This document shows, piece after piece, positions 44,950 to 57,751 of a stretch of 64,000 nt of DNA. Each line of letters begins with the position of its first letter. Position 1 is the stretch's first letter. Under the pieces are notes generated by a model that saw only the letters and a program-made list of their open reading frames with translations, was not told where the DNA came from and did not search any database. Origin of the DNA: Cannabis sativa. Taxonomy: Eukaryota; Streptophyta; Magnoliopsida; Rosales; Cannabaceae. The DNA is taken from assembly GCF_029168945.1 (NCBI RefSeq), contig NC_083603.1, positions 17,236,001 to 17,300,000 on the forward strand. The letters are read 5' to 3'. The position numbers and the translations under genes are program-made.

Positions 44950-46847
44950 TGTTGGAATTTATTTTACCAGGATCTTAGATCTACTCACAAGTATGTTGAT
45001 TAACACCCTAAATATGAACTTTCTAAAACGATGAAATAAACACGTATAAAGTTAAAGAAACCTTACATTGGGTGCAGCGGAATTAAATGACTCCTTCCGT
45101 TCAGATATCTAGCCCTTGATTCCTTTCTGTAGCAGAGCATTATCAATATCTAAACCTGGATCTCTTTCTCTGAATCTTTGATGTTGAAACCTCCTTCTTG
45201 CTGAAAGTCTTTCTTCACTATCTTCCTCACTATGATTGAGGTATCACTTGCTGTGTGTGGGCACTACTCATACACTAGGAATTTAGAAATTTCAATGAAG
45301 AAGAAAGAGAAAGTGGGTTCGGCCAAAGATAGGGAGAGAGAAGGCTCAGGTTTTTCTCTGAAGGAAAAATAGAAAATTTAAGTGTAATTTTCCTGAAGCC
45401 TTCACTATCTATTTATAGCATTCCACTAGGGTTAGGTTTGAATTATTTGGCATTAAAATAATGAAAATATAAGTTTAAATTTCCTACAAAAGTGGCCGGC
45501 CATGCTTAGTGGATTTGGGCCTCACTTTTTGTAATTTTGCAGTTTTATCTTTTCTGCATCTGATTTTCTCAAAAACGCCCATTTTCTAATTCAACCATTT
45601 AAATGCCAATTCTAACTATTTAATAACTATAAATAATTATTAAATAATATTGTCATTTATCATATTTATTAATTGAACCAAACAAAGTATCATAATTAAT
45701 AAATATGCCCCTAAAACTCTTTCTTTACACTTTCGCCCTTACTTAGTGAAAAATTCACAAATAGACATAGTCTAATTTGAGAATTATAATTGATTAATCA
45801 AAACCAATTATATGAGTCTTACAAGCAATATTATCTCAATTAGTGCGGGGACCATGGGTCTATATAACCGAGCTTCCAATAAGTAGATCAAGAATTTATT
45901 ACTAAAATTCACTAACTTATTAATTCTTCGTTGAATTCACGCATAGAACTTAGAATTGCACTCTTAGTATAATAGAATGCTCTATATGTTCCACCCTACA
46001 GACGCATCATTAGTTATCCATTGTTATAATCCTAATGTGATCAATGATCCTCTATATGAATGATCTACACTGTAAAGGGATTATAATATCGTTACACCCT
46101 ACAATGTATTTTATCCTTAAAACACTTGACCCCGTATAAATGATATTTCAGCTTATGTGAAATGAGTACTCCACCATTCATGTTCGTTTGGTCAAGCTTG
46201 AAGGAGATAATCCTTTGGTTACTATTCGCCAGATAGAAGCTATAGATTCCATGTTTATGCTAGCGCTCCCACTCAATTGCACTACCGTGTTCCCAAAATT
46301 TACGTATCACCCTCACCTAAAAGTAGGCTTAACTAACAAATCAAAGAACACGAATAGCCTTTCAAGATTGAGCCTAATCATAACAGGATTAAGAACATTT
46401 GATCTAGGATCAACTTGGCGATATTGACTTGAATAGATTTTACGGTAAGTTTAATTAAATCTAAGTCAAAGTTCAATATCGGTCCCTTCCGATGCATACT
46501 CCATGCATCCAACCTGAGCTTTACTTTAACCAATGCTCTGGAAAGAACATAGCACTTCTCCAAATGAAAGTAAACTCTGTTGTAGATTATCATATCAGTA
46601 AAACCCTATGTTTGATAAATCTAGGAAACTTTATTCACATAGTCATGTTTACTTTTCAATATGTTGACGGCACAATAAACAGGATCAAGTATGTTAAAAG
46701 GGTTTCAGATGAATTTATACATTATGTAAATATAATCATGAAATAAATCATGTGAACCTTGCAACATTAAATGTTATTTCTGATCTATATTAATAAGTAA
46801 ATCTGATTGTATTGAAATGAGTTTTATTTAGGGCATAAAGCCCAACA
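44950..46847 (-). repeat. 3' LTR of element B
   Basis: A 1898-bp LTR, TGTTGG to CCCAACA on +. It has a polypurine tract (46848-46861) like that of element A, so it is the 3' LTR of a - strand element. It shares subfamily features with the solo LTR at 35869-37745. Confidence 0.9.
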
Positions 46848-46932
46848 AACTCCCACTTGCACTAATATAAAACAAAATTTGCATTTCAAATAATCTCAAC
46901 ACCTTGATATTCAAATCAAGTGTAGTAGTAGT

Positions 46933-48851
46933 TGTTGGGAATTATTTTACCAGGATCTTAGATCTACTCACGAGTATGTTTATTAACATCCTAAATAAGA
47001 ACTTTCTAAAACAATAAATAAACACATATAAAGTTAAGAAAACCTTACATTGATGCAGCGGAATAAATGTCTCCTTCCACTCAGATCTCTAACCCTTGAT
47101 TCCTTTCTGTAGCAGAGTATAATCAAGATCTGAGCCCGAATGTCCTCCTTCTTCAAGTTTTGATCCTTCACAGTCTTCCAATCTATGATTGAGTTACTGC
47201 TTGCTGTGTGTGGGCACTTACTCTTTCACTAGGGTCACGAAAAAGATGAAGGGAAAAGAGAGAGAGGTATTTCGGCCAAGGATAGAAAGTGGGAAGGCTC
47301 AGTTTTCTGAAGAGAGAAATTTCTGTCAGATTACTAATGAAAGCATGTGTGTTTTAACTGAGCCATCACTTTCTATTTATAGGCAACTACTAGGTTTAGG
47401 TTAGGAATTATTTGGCATTAAAATAATGAAAATATTAATTTGAAAAAATCTATTTAAGTGGTCGGCCATATGGTGTTATTGGGCCTCACTTAATTTTGCA
47501 ATTTTATCAAATTTTATCTCTATTTTCTCAAAAACGCCAATTTTCCAATTCTAACCTTTTAAATGCCAAAACTAATTATTTAATAACTAAAATACATTAT
47601 TAAATAATATTGTCATTTAATTTAATTATTAATTAGACATATAAAGTCTATTAATAAATAAATAAACCTAGAAAACTCTTTTCCTTACAATTTCACCCGT
47701 GCTTAGTGAAAATTCATAAAATTAGATATAGTCTAACTTTAGAATTATAATTGATCAATCACGAATCAATTAATGAGTCTTACAAGCAGAATGTTCTCAA
47801 CTAGAATGGGGACCATGGATCTATATGCTGAGCTTCCAATAAGTGAACCAAATTTACCAAGTAAATTCCTACTTATTAATTCTTCGTTGAATCCACTCTT
47901 AGAACTTAGAATTGCACTCTCAGACTTATATAGAGCATATTGTATGTTTCACGATACCAATATACTATCTCATTTAACCATTGTTATAATCTTATTGTGA
48001 TTTAAAGATCCTCTATATAGATGATTTACATCGAGATGGGATTTCTTTACCGTTCTCACCCCTCAATGTATTTTGCCCCTTAAAACACTTAGCTACCTGT
48101 AAATGGTGTTTAGTGATCTAATAATTAGTCAGTTAAACAAGAGCTCATCCATTTACTTCTATTTGCTAAGCTCGAAGGGAATCATCAGTTAACTTCTATA
48201 CACCAGTAGAAGCTATAGATTCCATATTTATGTTCAGCACTCCCACTCAATCATACTATCATGTTCCCAAAATATACGTATCACCCTGACCCCAAAGTAG
48301 GCTTAACTAATAAATCAAAGAACATGAATAGCACTCCTGAGTTGAGCCCAAGCATATCAGGATTTAGATTCTTTTAATCTTAAGATCAACTACTGATATT
48401 GACTTGGAAAGATATGTATAACGGTAAGTTTGTAATATCTTAACTTAGTTGCAATATCGGTCCAGTCCAATGTATACTCCATACATTCGAAACTAGCATA
48501 CTTTACTAATGCCCTGGAAAGAACATAACACTTACTCCAAGTGTAAGTACACATCATCGCTGATTATCACATTAGTGTAAATCCAATAACACTGATGAAA
48601 CAGGGACCAAAACTTTTGATTCATATGATCACAATCACATTCCACTGTGTTGACGATACTGTAATTGTGAATAAATATATGATCTGGATTTAACTGATTT
48701 TGTGTGTATGAATGTAATAAACATATTAAACATGTTAAACATATTAAACCATTAGCATGTAAAATTCATGCAAACATCAATCACTTCAAATTTCTTATAT
48801 TGATAACTAATCAGATTGTAAAGAGTTTTATTTAGGGCATAAAACCCAACA
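46933..48851 (-). repeat. Solo LTR inside element B
   Basis: A 1919-bp LTR with an exact 5-bp duplication GTAGT (46928-46932 and 48852-48856). It is very close to the LTRs of element A (2910-4806, 11243-13133), so it is of the first subfamily and younger than element B. Confidence 0.93.
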
Positions 48852-48856
48852 GTAGT

Positions 48857-51430
48857 AAACTTCTCGTAATAGGATCTGAAAGGTTGAATTAACCACAACC
48901 TTTTCTCCACCATTACTCTTCCTTAATCACAAAATCATTGATAATGTGAAATTCCTCTCTATATGTCTACTCTCTTGGGATACTGGATTCTATACCTTTG
49001 GCAACTACTTTTAGTTAATCAGGAAATTAACACTAGTAGTTTAGGCAATTTGGAATGGTGCCAAAAATGTATAGAACTTTCCTTAGACTGAATAAGTACC
49101 TTTCCTGCAACTTTTAACATTCAGTCCCTTTCTGGTAGACCTAGAGACTTCAGATAGGTTTTTACACTTCTCCAAAATCACTATTCCACCCCCAGAGTAA
49201 CCACCATCTTATCAGAAAGATTTACTAGCACAAAGGCAAATTTCGAAATCTGATATGGTGTAGTCTAAGAGTTTTAAATGCACCCTTATAGACTAACATA
49301 TAGTTCCTCTTCTTAATCTTAAGATTTACTTGACTGTCTTCCAATGTTCTTCTCCTGGATTAATCTGATACCTACTCATTACTCCCACTCAACAGCAGGT
49401 GTCTGGTCTAAGGCATACAAAAGCATATCTAAGACCTCTCACTGTTGATTTATGAAATTCTTTCATGGCTTTATCTTTTCTGGAATAGTTGAGACTTTTC
49501 CTTAGATAAATAAAATCTATGTCTAAGAAGTTGCGAAGCTTCTATAGATTGCCATTAGAAAGAAAATGCTTCAGCATCTTACTAAAGTAAGTTGCTTGCA
49601 TTAGAGTAAGTAATTACCAGGTATACCACAAGCCATAGGTTTAGATAAACTCAAACCTATAATACTAGGAACAGGAAGTTTGTTAAGTCCATTGAATAGA
49701 CTTATAAACGAAAATTTCCTTTTATGTCCTTGTAATAGAAAACTTTAGGTTACTCCATGTGAATGGATTAAACCATAGTTCTATTGGCTTTTCTTCTTAA
49801 TTTCTTATCTTGACAATCCATTACTTGTTTAAACTCACAATGGATTTTAATCACTAGTGTCTTCCAAGTCATAAGAAGGTGAGTTCCTAGAAACTCTCCC
49901 ACTACGATGAGGTACCGTGAATTATGTCTAAGAAAACTAAATGGTATTAACCTCTTCGGTTGTGACAACACAACAGAGGCAGTGGGATCATCATATGTTA
50001 TATAAGATGATAGAACACTTTTGGAATCAAGAAAAATATCTCCTTTATTTGCTACTTGTTTTCAGACTTAGTCATTATCTTAGAAAAGTAGCATTTGTTT
50101 GAACAAATACTTTCTTATCTATTGACAATGGGATGGTCCACCCCTAATCACTTAGAATAGCTAACAAACCATGATTAACAGTTCTAGCTTTTCTTAAGAT
50201 TTTGAATAGGTCATCCATGAATCTAGTAATGATTTACATTAAGTATACAACCATTACATCATTCTGAAACTGTATTACCACAGAAGGAATTAGGCAACGA
50301 CTAGTAACTAATCATCAACATGCAACTCGAAATTTCTGGGGAGGTAAGTTTGGATATAATTCAAAAATCAATTTAATGATCTTTGAACTGCATATCTACT
50401 AACTATTTCTCCACCCCTTAATGGTTTAAACCATTGGTAGAAATTAATGAAATTTTTTAAACATTTCAAATTTCTTGCTAAAAGGTATAATCTAGAGTTA
50501 TCGTTTTAAGAATACAACGAAAAACTCATATCCAACCCGGAATGTACATTCATCTGCAAATGAGATGAACTACTTTCAGTGGATATAGGCATATTAACTC
50601 TTTGCAGAGATTGATCTTGTCAAATCCACTATGAACAAGATACAAATGCCATAGATTAAAAAAAATGTGGTAGTGTCTTTTGATGACTTAGGTATAGTTA
50701 CATCAAAGAGTTCTTAGAATAGTGCAAGTGGATCCTGGTCACAGAATACCTAACTCATATTCCATACAGTTTGAATCCATTAATAGAAGATGGATATTAA
50801 ACCCTTGTGAAGGTGTAACTGTATTGCATCCTGTAATTAGAAATATAAGAAAATTTCTGTTTGGAATCTAAAATTAAAGTCAAAGACTTAAATTTATACC
50901 AAATATAATGAGTAATTCTATCTTGGACCACCACTACTAATTTAATTCTAAGTCTGATTTGCCCATACAAGTAGGAGATTTCTAAGATTGAGGATTTATA
51001 TCAATTGGGAATAGAATTTCGGGATTATAATCATATGTGTCATTTAATTTCTTAAGAGAAAATATAGAATGACATGAAATGATTTATAGACCATTCATCC
51101 AATGATATGTTTTGAAGCTAATTCGAAATGAATTAGCTAAGAGGAATTAGGATAATTTCGTTTATAAATAAGAATCCAACGATGCTTCGATTAGCGAATG
51201 TCAAAGTAATCTTATTTATACAATCTTCTTGTTTCATATCGTAAAAATTCTAGTCTAAGGTGTCATCAATTGATGAATAGCTAGATGTCGCATATACAAT
51301 ATTTATCTTTCGAGATCTAACACTATTATGTATGTCTAATGGTGAAAATCCACTAGGGATTTATCTGATTAGATAAACAAGCCAAGTTAGACCAACAATG
51401 AAGATTCGAAATTAAACTACAACTTAATAA
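48857..51430 (-). other. 3' noncoding region of element B, no coding capacity found
   Basis: It corresponds to 4821-7475 of element A but has diverged strongly, and no gag or pol motif was seen on -. 'ccaccccc' and 'ctcccact' type words recur at about 49187, 49381, 49894, 50139 and 50398. Confidence 0.55.
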
Positions 51431-51550
51431 CAGAAAATAACATGGTTCAATATAAATTCATACACAATTCAGAAATTATAAGCATACAGCAAGTAGGATT
51501 GACAAGTGAAAATACTAAAACATACAATCCTAAATAATTTCCAAGGTTTT

Positions 51551-51905
51551 CAATAAACTGATATCAGTGTCCCGTTTAGGCGAGAGTCAAAGGTACCATT
51601 CATTAAATAGAGTTGTCATCTCATCTAAAATGTTAAACATTCTAGCAACCTTTTATTCGATCAAGCTTGGAATTCAGCGTTGTCCCGTTTAGGCGAGAGT
51701 CAAGGCAATTCTATCTTATGAGCTTCCACCATTGTTTCGCAATTTGCAAGTCAAATATAGTCGCCACCATTAGGGTGATCCATACCATATAAAATACTTA
51801 CAAATTACTTATCTTTCGAGATTAAACGGTGCGAAATTGCTAATGAACGTTCCTCCATTAGGGAGGATTACTCACTAAAACAAACGCGGTGTAAAACCAA
51901 CAATG
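51551..51905 (-). other. Conserved leader block 1 (element B copy)
   Basis: Counterpart of 7676-8000 in element A, with the same paired words 'gtcccgtttaggcgagagtcaa' (51569, 51683) and 'ccattagggaggattactcac' type sequence. Only a few substitutions separate the copies. Confidence 0.65.
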
Positions 51906-53839
51906 GAGATCGAATATCTTAATAATAAAGCTCATTATTTTAAAGAGAGTTGTATTTTCTTTAATTCCCTTTATTTAATTCCCTTTATTTTAAATATATA
52001 TATTTATTAATTAAAATTTCCAATTTAGAATGAAAAATTCTAAATATAAATTTTAATTTAATATTTATAAATTTTACTTAGATGGATATGAAAATAACAT
52101 GAATTATTTCCATCTTAGTAATAATTTCCAATAAATATTTAGAAAAATATTCAATTTAAGTTGTTACAAAATTAATTTAAATTAATTTACAACTCAAATT
52201 TAATTTTCTATAAATATATATATTGCATTTTGAAAAATTAAAGTATTTAAGAATACAATTTTCGAAAATGCATGTTAAAATAAAAATTAAATCCTGGAAA
52301 AATTATTCTAATTTAATGTTGGCCCAAAATTAATTAATAAAATTAATTTACAACAAAAAATATAATTTTCCTATTTAATTAAATATATAAGAAAATTTTT
52401 AAATATTTAAGTATGATGATGAAAATAAACTTAAATATTAATTTTCTATTTAATTAAATACACTAGAAAAATACTTCAAGCAAAAATATCATCTATCCAG
52501 ATTTTCCTTTGACTAATTAATTCAATTTCTAATAATATACTTTAATTCAATTTATTTTAAATTAATCAATAAATGAAAAAATCATTGATTTAAGTTGATC
52601 CAAGAATTAATTAAAATAAATAATTAATTTACAACTTAATCTATTTTTCAAGATAAATTCAAAATCATCTTGCATTATGAAATGCAATTTCGAAAATTGA
52701 TTAATAAAATAAAGAAAAATATATTTTACTTCATTTATTTTAATTAATCATTAAATGAAAAAATTATTGATTTAAGTTGGTCCAAAATTAAAATAAATAA
52801 TTTACAACTTTAATCTATTTTTCAAATAAAATTCGAAATTCCAGCATTTAAGAAATGTAATTTCGAAATTTGGTTAATAAAATAAAGAAAAAATATATTT
52901 TGAAAATTATTTAAATTTAGTTGAAAAAATAAATTTCAACTAAAAATAATTTTCTATTTAATTAAGTGTCATGAAAAAGAAATATTTAAGTATCATGATG
53001 AAAATCAACTTAGATATTTAATTTTCAAATTAATTAAATGTATTAAATTTAAGAAATAAATAATTAAGTGTAGAGAAGGCTTAATTATTAATCTCCAGTT
53101 TAATACTAGGAAAAATATTCTTAAAATAAATTGTACCAAAATTAATTATATAAATAATTAATTTCATAATGTATAATATTTTCCTATTTAATATTAGAAA
53201 TAATAAGTAGTCTAGAAATAACTATCTAGAAAATATCTTATTTGACTAAGTATCTTTTCCACAAAATTTGAAAAAAAAAAATATCTAATTTAAGTTGTAT
53301 TAGAAAAAAATCTAGAACTTAAATATTTTCAAATTTAAATTTAATTAAATATCAAAAATTAAGTTGTAACCACTTAATTTGAAAATATTCCATTTTAAGT
53401 TAATATTCGAAAAGATATTAACTTAAAAAATATCTAAAATATTCCACTTTAAGTTAATATTTGAAAAGATATTAACTCAAAAAATATCTAAAGAATCTTA
53501 ATAACCAATGCCTAAAATTCCTCAACTTAATTTTGAAATTTTAAATCCAAAAGATATTCAGATTTAAGTTGGTTAGTTGTAGATAACTAAATATCAACTT
53601 AAATAGGAATACTTAATGAAAAATTTAAATTAAGCTTCAGAAAGAATCTAGATGGTTATAATTCTATATTTAATTAAATACAAGAAAATACATATAGTTT
53701 AGCTTAGAATAAAAAATTCTTTAAACTATAATTTTCTTAAATTAATTTCAAAATAAATGAAATTAATTATGTTACTAAACAATTTTATTAGGTTAAACTA
53801 GTTTAATTAACCTAGTACAGTTATTCAAATCAGGCAAAT

Positions 53840-53931
53840 GGGCCTTCACAATTGGGGTGGTTCATGTGAGGGGGTGCTGGGTTCAGTATGTCGTACCCAC
53901 TACTATGGCTCCCAACTCTCACACAAGGCCC
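53840..53931 (-). ncRNA. Conserved leader hairpin (element B copy)
   Basis: A 92-base counterpart of 9587-9678 with the same GGGCCTT/AAGGCCC outer pairing and GGGT/ACCC inner pairing. The AT-rich sequence around it is much less conserved. Confidence 0.5.
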
Positions 53932-54701
53932 AAAAGAGAGGAATTTAACCTTAAAATGAACAACTGTTATTAATTGAATAGGCCCAAAAACTAAATGGGC
54001 CTAAATAAAATTTATCAAGAACTATGATATTTTATTTAGCAACAACAACATATATGCATCTATAATGAAATTAAACACATAGGCTCACACAGGCACACTT
54101 TGGATGGGTCCTATCATGTTGCTAGGTCATACACAGATGAAAGAAGATTGTAAATATACCTGTTACAAATTATTTACTTGACCAAGGGAGCCATGAGTTA
54201 AAATCAGATCATTGGATCTGTCAACAAGTTAACCATGGCTATTTGCAATCAAGCAATAATAGGTTTTGAAAACTTACACACAAGCTAAAACACATACTCC
54301 TACAACAAGGTTAGCTGGATAGTTGGATGTAGGATTTATTTAATTTTAAATTAAATAATTAATTTCGAAAATAATTAATTAAATAAAAAAAAAATTCGAA
54401 ATTTTTTTAAAAAAATTTTGAAAAAATTCAAAATTTAAAAAAATTTAAATTTAAAATTAAACCTACAACTTTGAAAAATTAGGTTTCAACCAACCTAAAT
54501 ATCATTTCAAAATTTGCTAACTACTTTTAAAAATTTAAATGTTATTTTATAAATAAAAATTAAATAAAAAATTAAAAAAGATAAATGAATATCTTTTTCA
54601 GATTTTAAATGTAATTTAAATAAATAAAATAACAAAATTTAAAAGTTAGCAAAATATCTTACATCTTTTTAAAATTACATGATTATAGTTATCTTATTTT
54701 A

Positions 54702-55831
54702 TGAAAAACCGTGTTTTTGCAAATGTCAGTTGTATATAAGAAAATATTAAAACTGTAAACGTTTGCGAATAGAAAGAAATTTCGCTACAAAGAAATGTAA
54801 CAGTGCGTAATATAAAATATTTGTAGAAAAATAAATAACTTGACACAAGAGATTTATACGTGGTATCAGTGTTCTCCCGAACACTCCTAGTCCACGGGGC
54901 CACGCCCAGAGAATGAAATCAATTAATAAAGTATCAAAATTACAAAGACAATTGACTTAAACAAGTTTAGACTCCCTCTAAAGTATTGCCGCAATCCTTT
55001 GTAATCCACTTTATGAATCTGACTTCTTGAAACACCTTCAAGCCCGAACTCCCTTCGTCTTTAAAGTGTGAGTGCTTACTTCCTCCCGAAGTAAGGCTTC
55101 AACAAGTCTTCTCCCGAAGACCAAGTGCTTACTTCCTCCCGAAGTAAGGCTTTATCAAGTCTTCTCCCGAAGACCAATCTCTTGTTCAGTCAAGTAGTTC
55201 TTCAAAACCTCTAGGATAGAGTAAGAACAGAAATAGAACAACTAGAACCTAGATGAACAACTAGGCTCTCACAAAACAAAGAAACACTCTCTTCTCTCAA
55301 AAGATAAATGCATAAAATGAATAATGGAAGAGGTGATTCGAATGGTTGCTCTCTAGGCTCTATTTATAGAACATAGAAACCAAAGAGGCAACCACAAGTT
55401 CGAATCTACAGCTGTACAAAAACTTTCCAAAAGAAACACGATCTGTTACATCAGATTCGGATGCTGACGCAGCAGATCTGACCAGAAACGGGAAACTTGC
55501 TAAAATCGGGTCCGATCTTCTATCAATGCTTGATTCTTGCCAAAAACAGATTAGATATTCTGATTGTATCAAGATACAATCGAAATCAATAAGGAAAAAG
55601 CAATAATCAAAGTTTCCCTAAAAAAAGACAACTTTCCAAAAGAGAATTCCTTCTCTTTTGAGAAGATTTCAACAAAGGAAAGTTCAGCTAAAAGTGCAAC
55701 TTTCCAAACAAGGAAAAGAGCAACTACAATTCGAATTTATAAGGCAAGAAATCGAATATGAATGCATAGCAATCTTACCATAAATGGAAAAATTATTTTG
55801 TCAACTAACTTGCCAAAAAAAGGACTTTACA
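54702..55831 (-). repeat. 3' LTR of the copia element
   Basis: 1130 bp. On - it begins TGTAAAGTCC and ends CGGTTTTTCA. It contains a TATA-like 'ctataaatag' on - at 55358-55367 and a doubled 'tcttctcccgaagacca' / 'cttcctcccgaagtaaggc' motif (55078-55174). Confidence 0.93.
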
Positions 55832-56335
55832 ATCTCCCCCTTTGGCACTTTAGATGAACAAAATAATTTTTAACATAAAGTACCTGCAAGGCAAAGTTAG
55901 CAAGAGCAAAAGATACTACTCCCCCTGAGTAACACAATCGAATATCACAAAGAAACCAAAAACAAGCTAACTTTAAAAGATATGTTCACAAGTACTAACC
56001 AACCACAACTCCCCCTAGAAAAGGGTCTAGAGTTGATAAAAACAAGTTGAATGCTCAATAAAATGCACATTAATTAAAAAATATTTTGACAACTAAATTG
56101 CCAAAAAAGGACCTAACAATCTCCCCCTTTGGCACTTTAGAAAATCAAAATATTATTAATTAACAAACACCTACAAAACAAAGTTAGCGAAACAAACATA
56201 AAAACTCCCCCTGAGAAGCACAACATTAAACCAAAATAAAAAGTTAACTTTGACCAAAGACGAACACAAACACAAACACAAACACAAACACAAACCTCAA
56301 CTCCCCTAGACAGTTGAGTATACAATTACTCCCCC
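55788..56335 (-). repeat. Tandem duplication of LTR end plus polypurine tract
   Basis: About 55788-56050 and 56076-56335 are diverged copies offset by about 287 bp. Shared landmarks: 'attttg.caacta' (55795/56082), 'caatctccccctttggcacttt' (55830/56118), 'actccccctgag' (55918/56204) and 'caactccccctaga' (56006/56299). An (ACAAAC)n tract at 56264-56296 lies in the second copy. Confidence 0.75.
55832..55848 (-). promoter_or_regulatory. Polypurine tract of the copia element
   Basis: On - 'TGCCAAAGGGGGAGAT' lies directly before the 3' LTR. A second copy lies at 56119-56135 within a tandem duplication. Confidence 0.85.
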
Positions 56336-56417
56336 TTTTTGTTTATCTATAAGGGCCAAAGACAAAAAGAAATGAAAATATAGAAATATGTCCAACAAAA
56401 ACAAAAAGAAAGAAAAC

Positions 56418-56600
56418 TTATGCCCCATAAAGCTTGATCAATGAGGACAGCTGCTTGGACATCTCTTGCTGAACCTCCTCCATGGCAGCAAGACGATTGG
56501 AGCAGCAAGAGGAGCATTTGAGGGGGCTTGTTCGAATTCCACCAACTTTTTGGGATGCCCTAGGTTCTTTGTTCTCACCATTTGGATCTGAAAGAGACAA
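56418..56600 (-). pseudogene. Short downstream ORF remnant of the copia element
   Basis: On -, a pyrimidine-rich stretch ends in TCTCTTTCAG at about 56593, then MVRTKNLGHPKKLVEFEQAP begins. After a frame change near 56510 the sequence ends SNRLAAMEEVQQEMSKQLSS and a stop at 56418. It may be the end of a second, spliced ORF such as the env-like gene of SIRE elements, but no membrane or coiled-coil domain is visible in the remnant. Confidence 0.35.
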
Positions 56601-57751
56601 TGAACAGCAAACAAGCAAGAGAGACAAAGAAATAGAATCGAGTAGGTGGTGAGAGTAAATGACAAAAATTGGATTAAATAAACATGGGAGTGTTGAGCAA
56701 AAAGGAAACCAATTTCAAAATATTTGAGAAACCACCAGCCCACGACTACAAAAGGAAACCGCCCACTCCTTGCAACTTCTTTCCCATTTTTTTTTGTTTT
56801 TTTTTAAAAGAATAAAAGGAAACTAGAATTCCCAACAATATTTCCAAAAATAAGTCAATCTTTCAAGATTAAAGACACATTACCATATAAAAAGATCAAT
56901 CTTTAAATGGAAACATATCAAAAATAAATCAAGGAAGAATAAATGTTGATACTTACCATTTAAGCACAAAATTTCCTTAGCCCATGAAACAAGTCACACG
57001 CCTCTCTCCTCTTTTTTTTATTATTTGTTTTAAGTAAAACCGAGAATAAAATACAATGTGTACAATAAATATATGTGATTCGAAACAAGCAATGTAATTA
57101 AGTATCATTGACAATTGACAAAATAAAATACATGTTATGCTTTTAAGGAAAATAACTAATTAGTATCTCAGGAATAAATCATACTTAATTGATGTTGAGG
57201 AAAAAGATATGCATGTTACTAAAAATTGTGAACCAGGATTATCAATTTAATTTTAATAGAGGAGACTTACAAATTTGAACACACTTGTTAGACATAAGTG
57301 TGTGCAGTGAAAATAGGATCATTGTCCTTGGCAAGATTTTTCATTTTCGCCTTTTTCAATTTGATCCCGCAACTGGATGCTATCACACCATACTGAAGGT
57401 AGCCCTTTTCTATGGTAGTGCATCCTCATCATAGTTGCTAATTACAATGTTCCAGCTTACTCAACAGATGGCTTTCACACCTCAGTATGGGTAGCTCTAT
57501 TCCAGCAAGGGGCCTGACAAGACTGAAACAAAAATTGCTCAACTCTGTATAAGTACATTATTTGATACTAGACACAAATAAAGAGTAACATGAACCTTTT
57601 AACACAACATCACAAAGTATGATAAGAATGAGATCCTAACTAATTATAATCCAAAAGCATAAACATGATTTGTCAAAATACAATGAAAGAAGATTAAACG
57701 CTAGAAAAGAATCACATAACAATATTGTACAAAAATATGAACAAGAGAGAT
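56601..57751. other. Noncoding region between copia pol and the downstream ORF
   Basis: AT-rich, no coding frame. The sequence around 57321-57500 is mildly richer in GC, with no motif identified. Confidence 0.45.
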
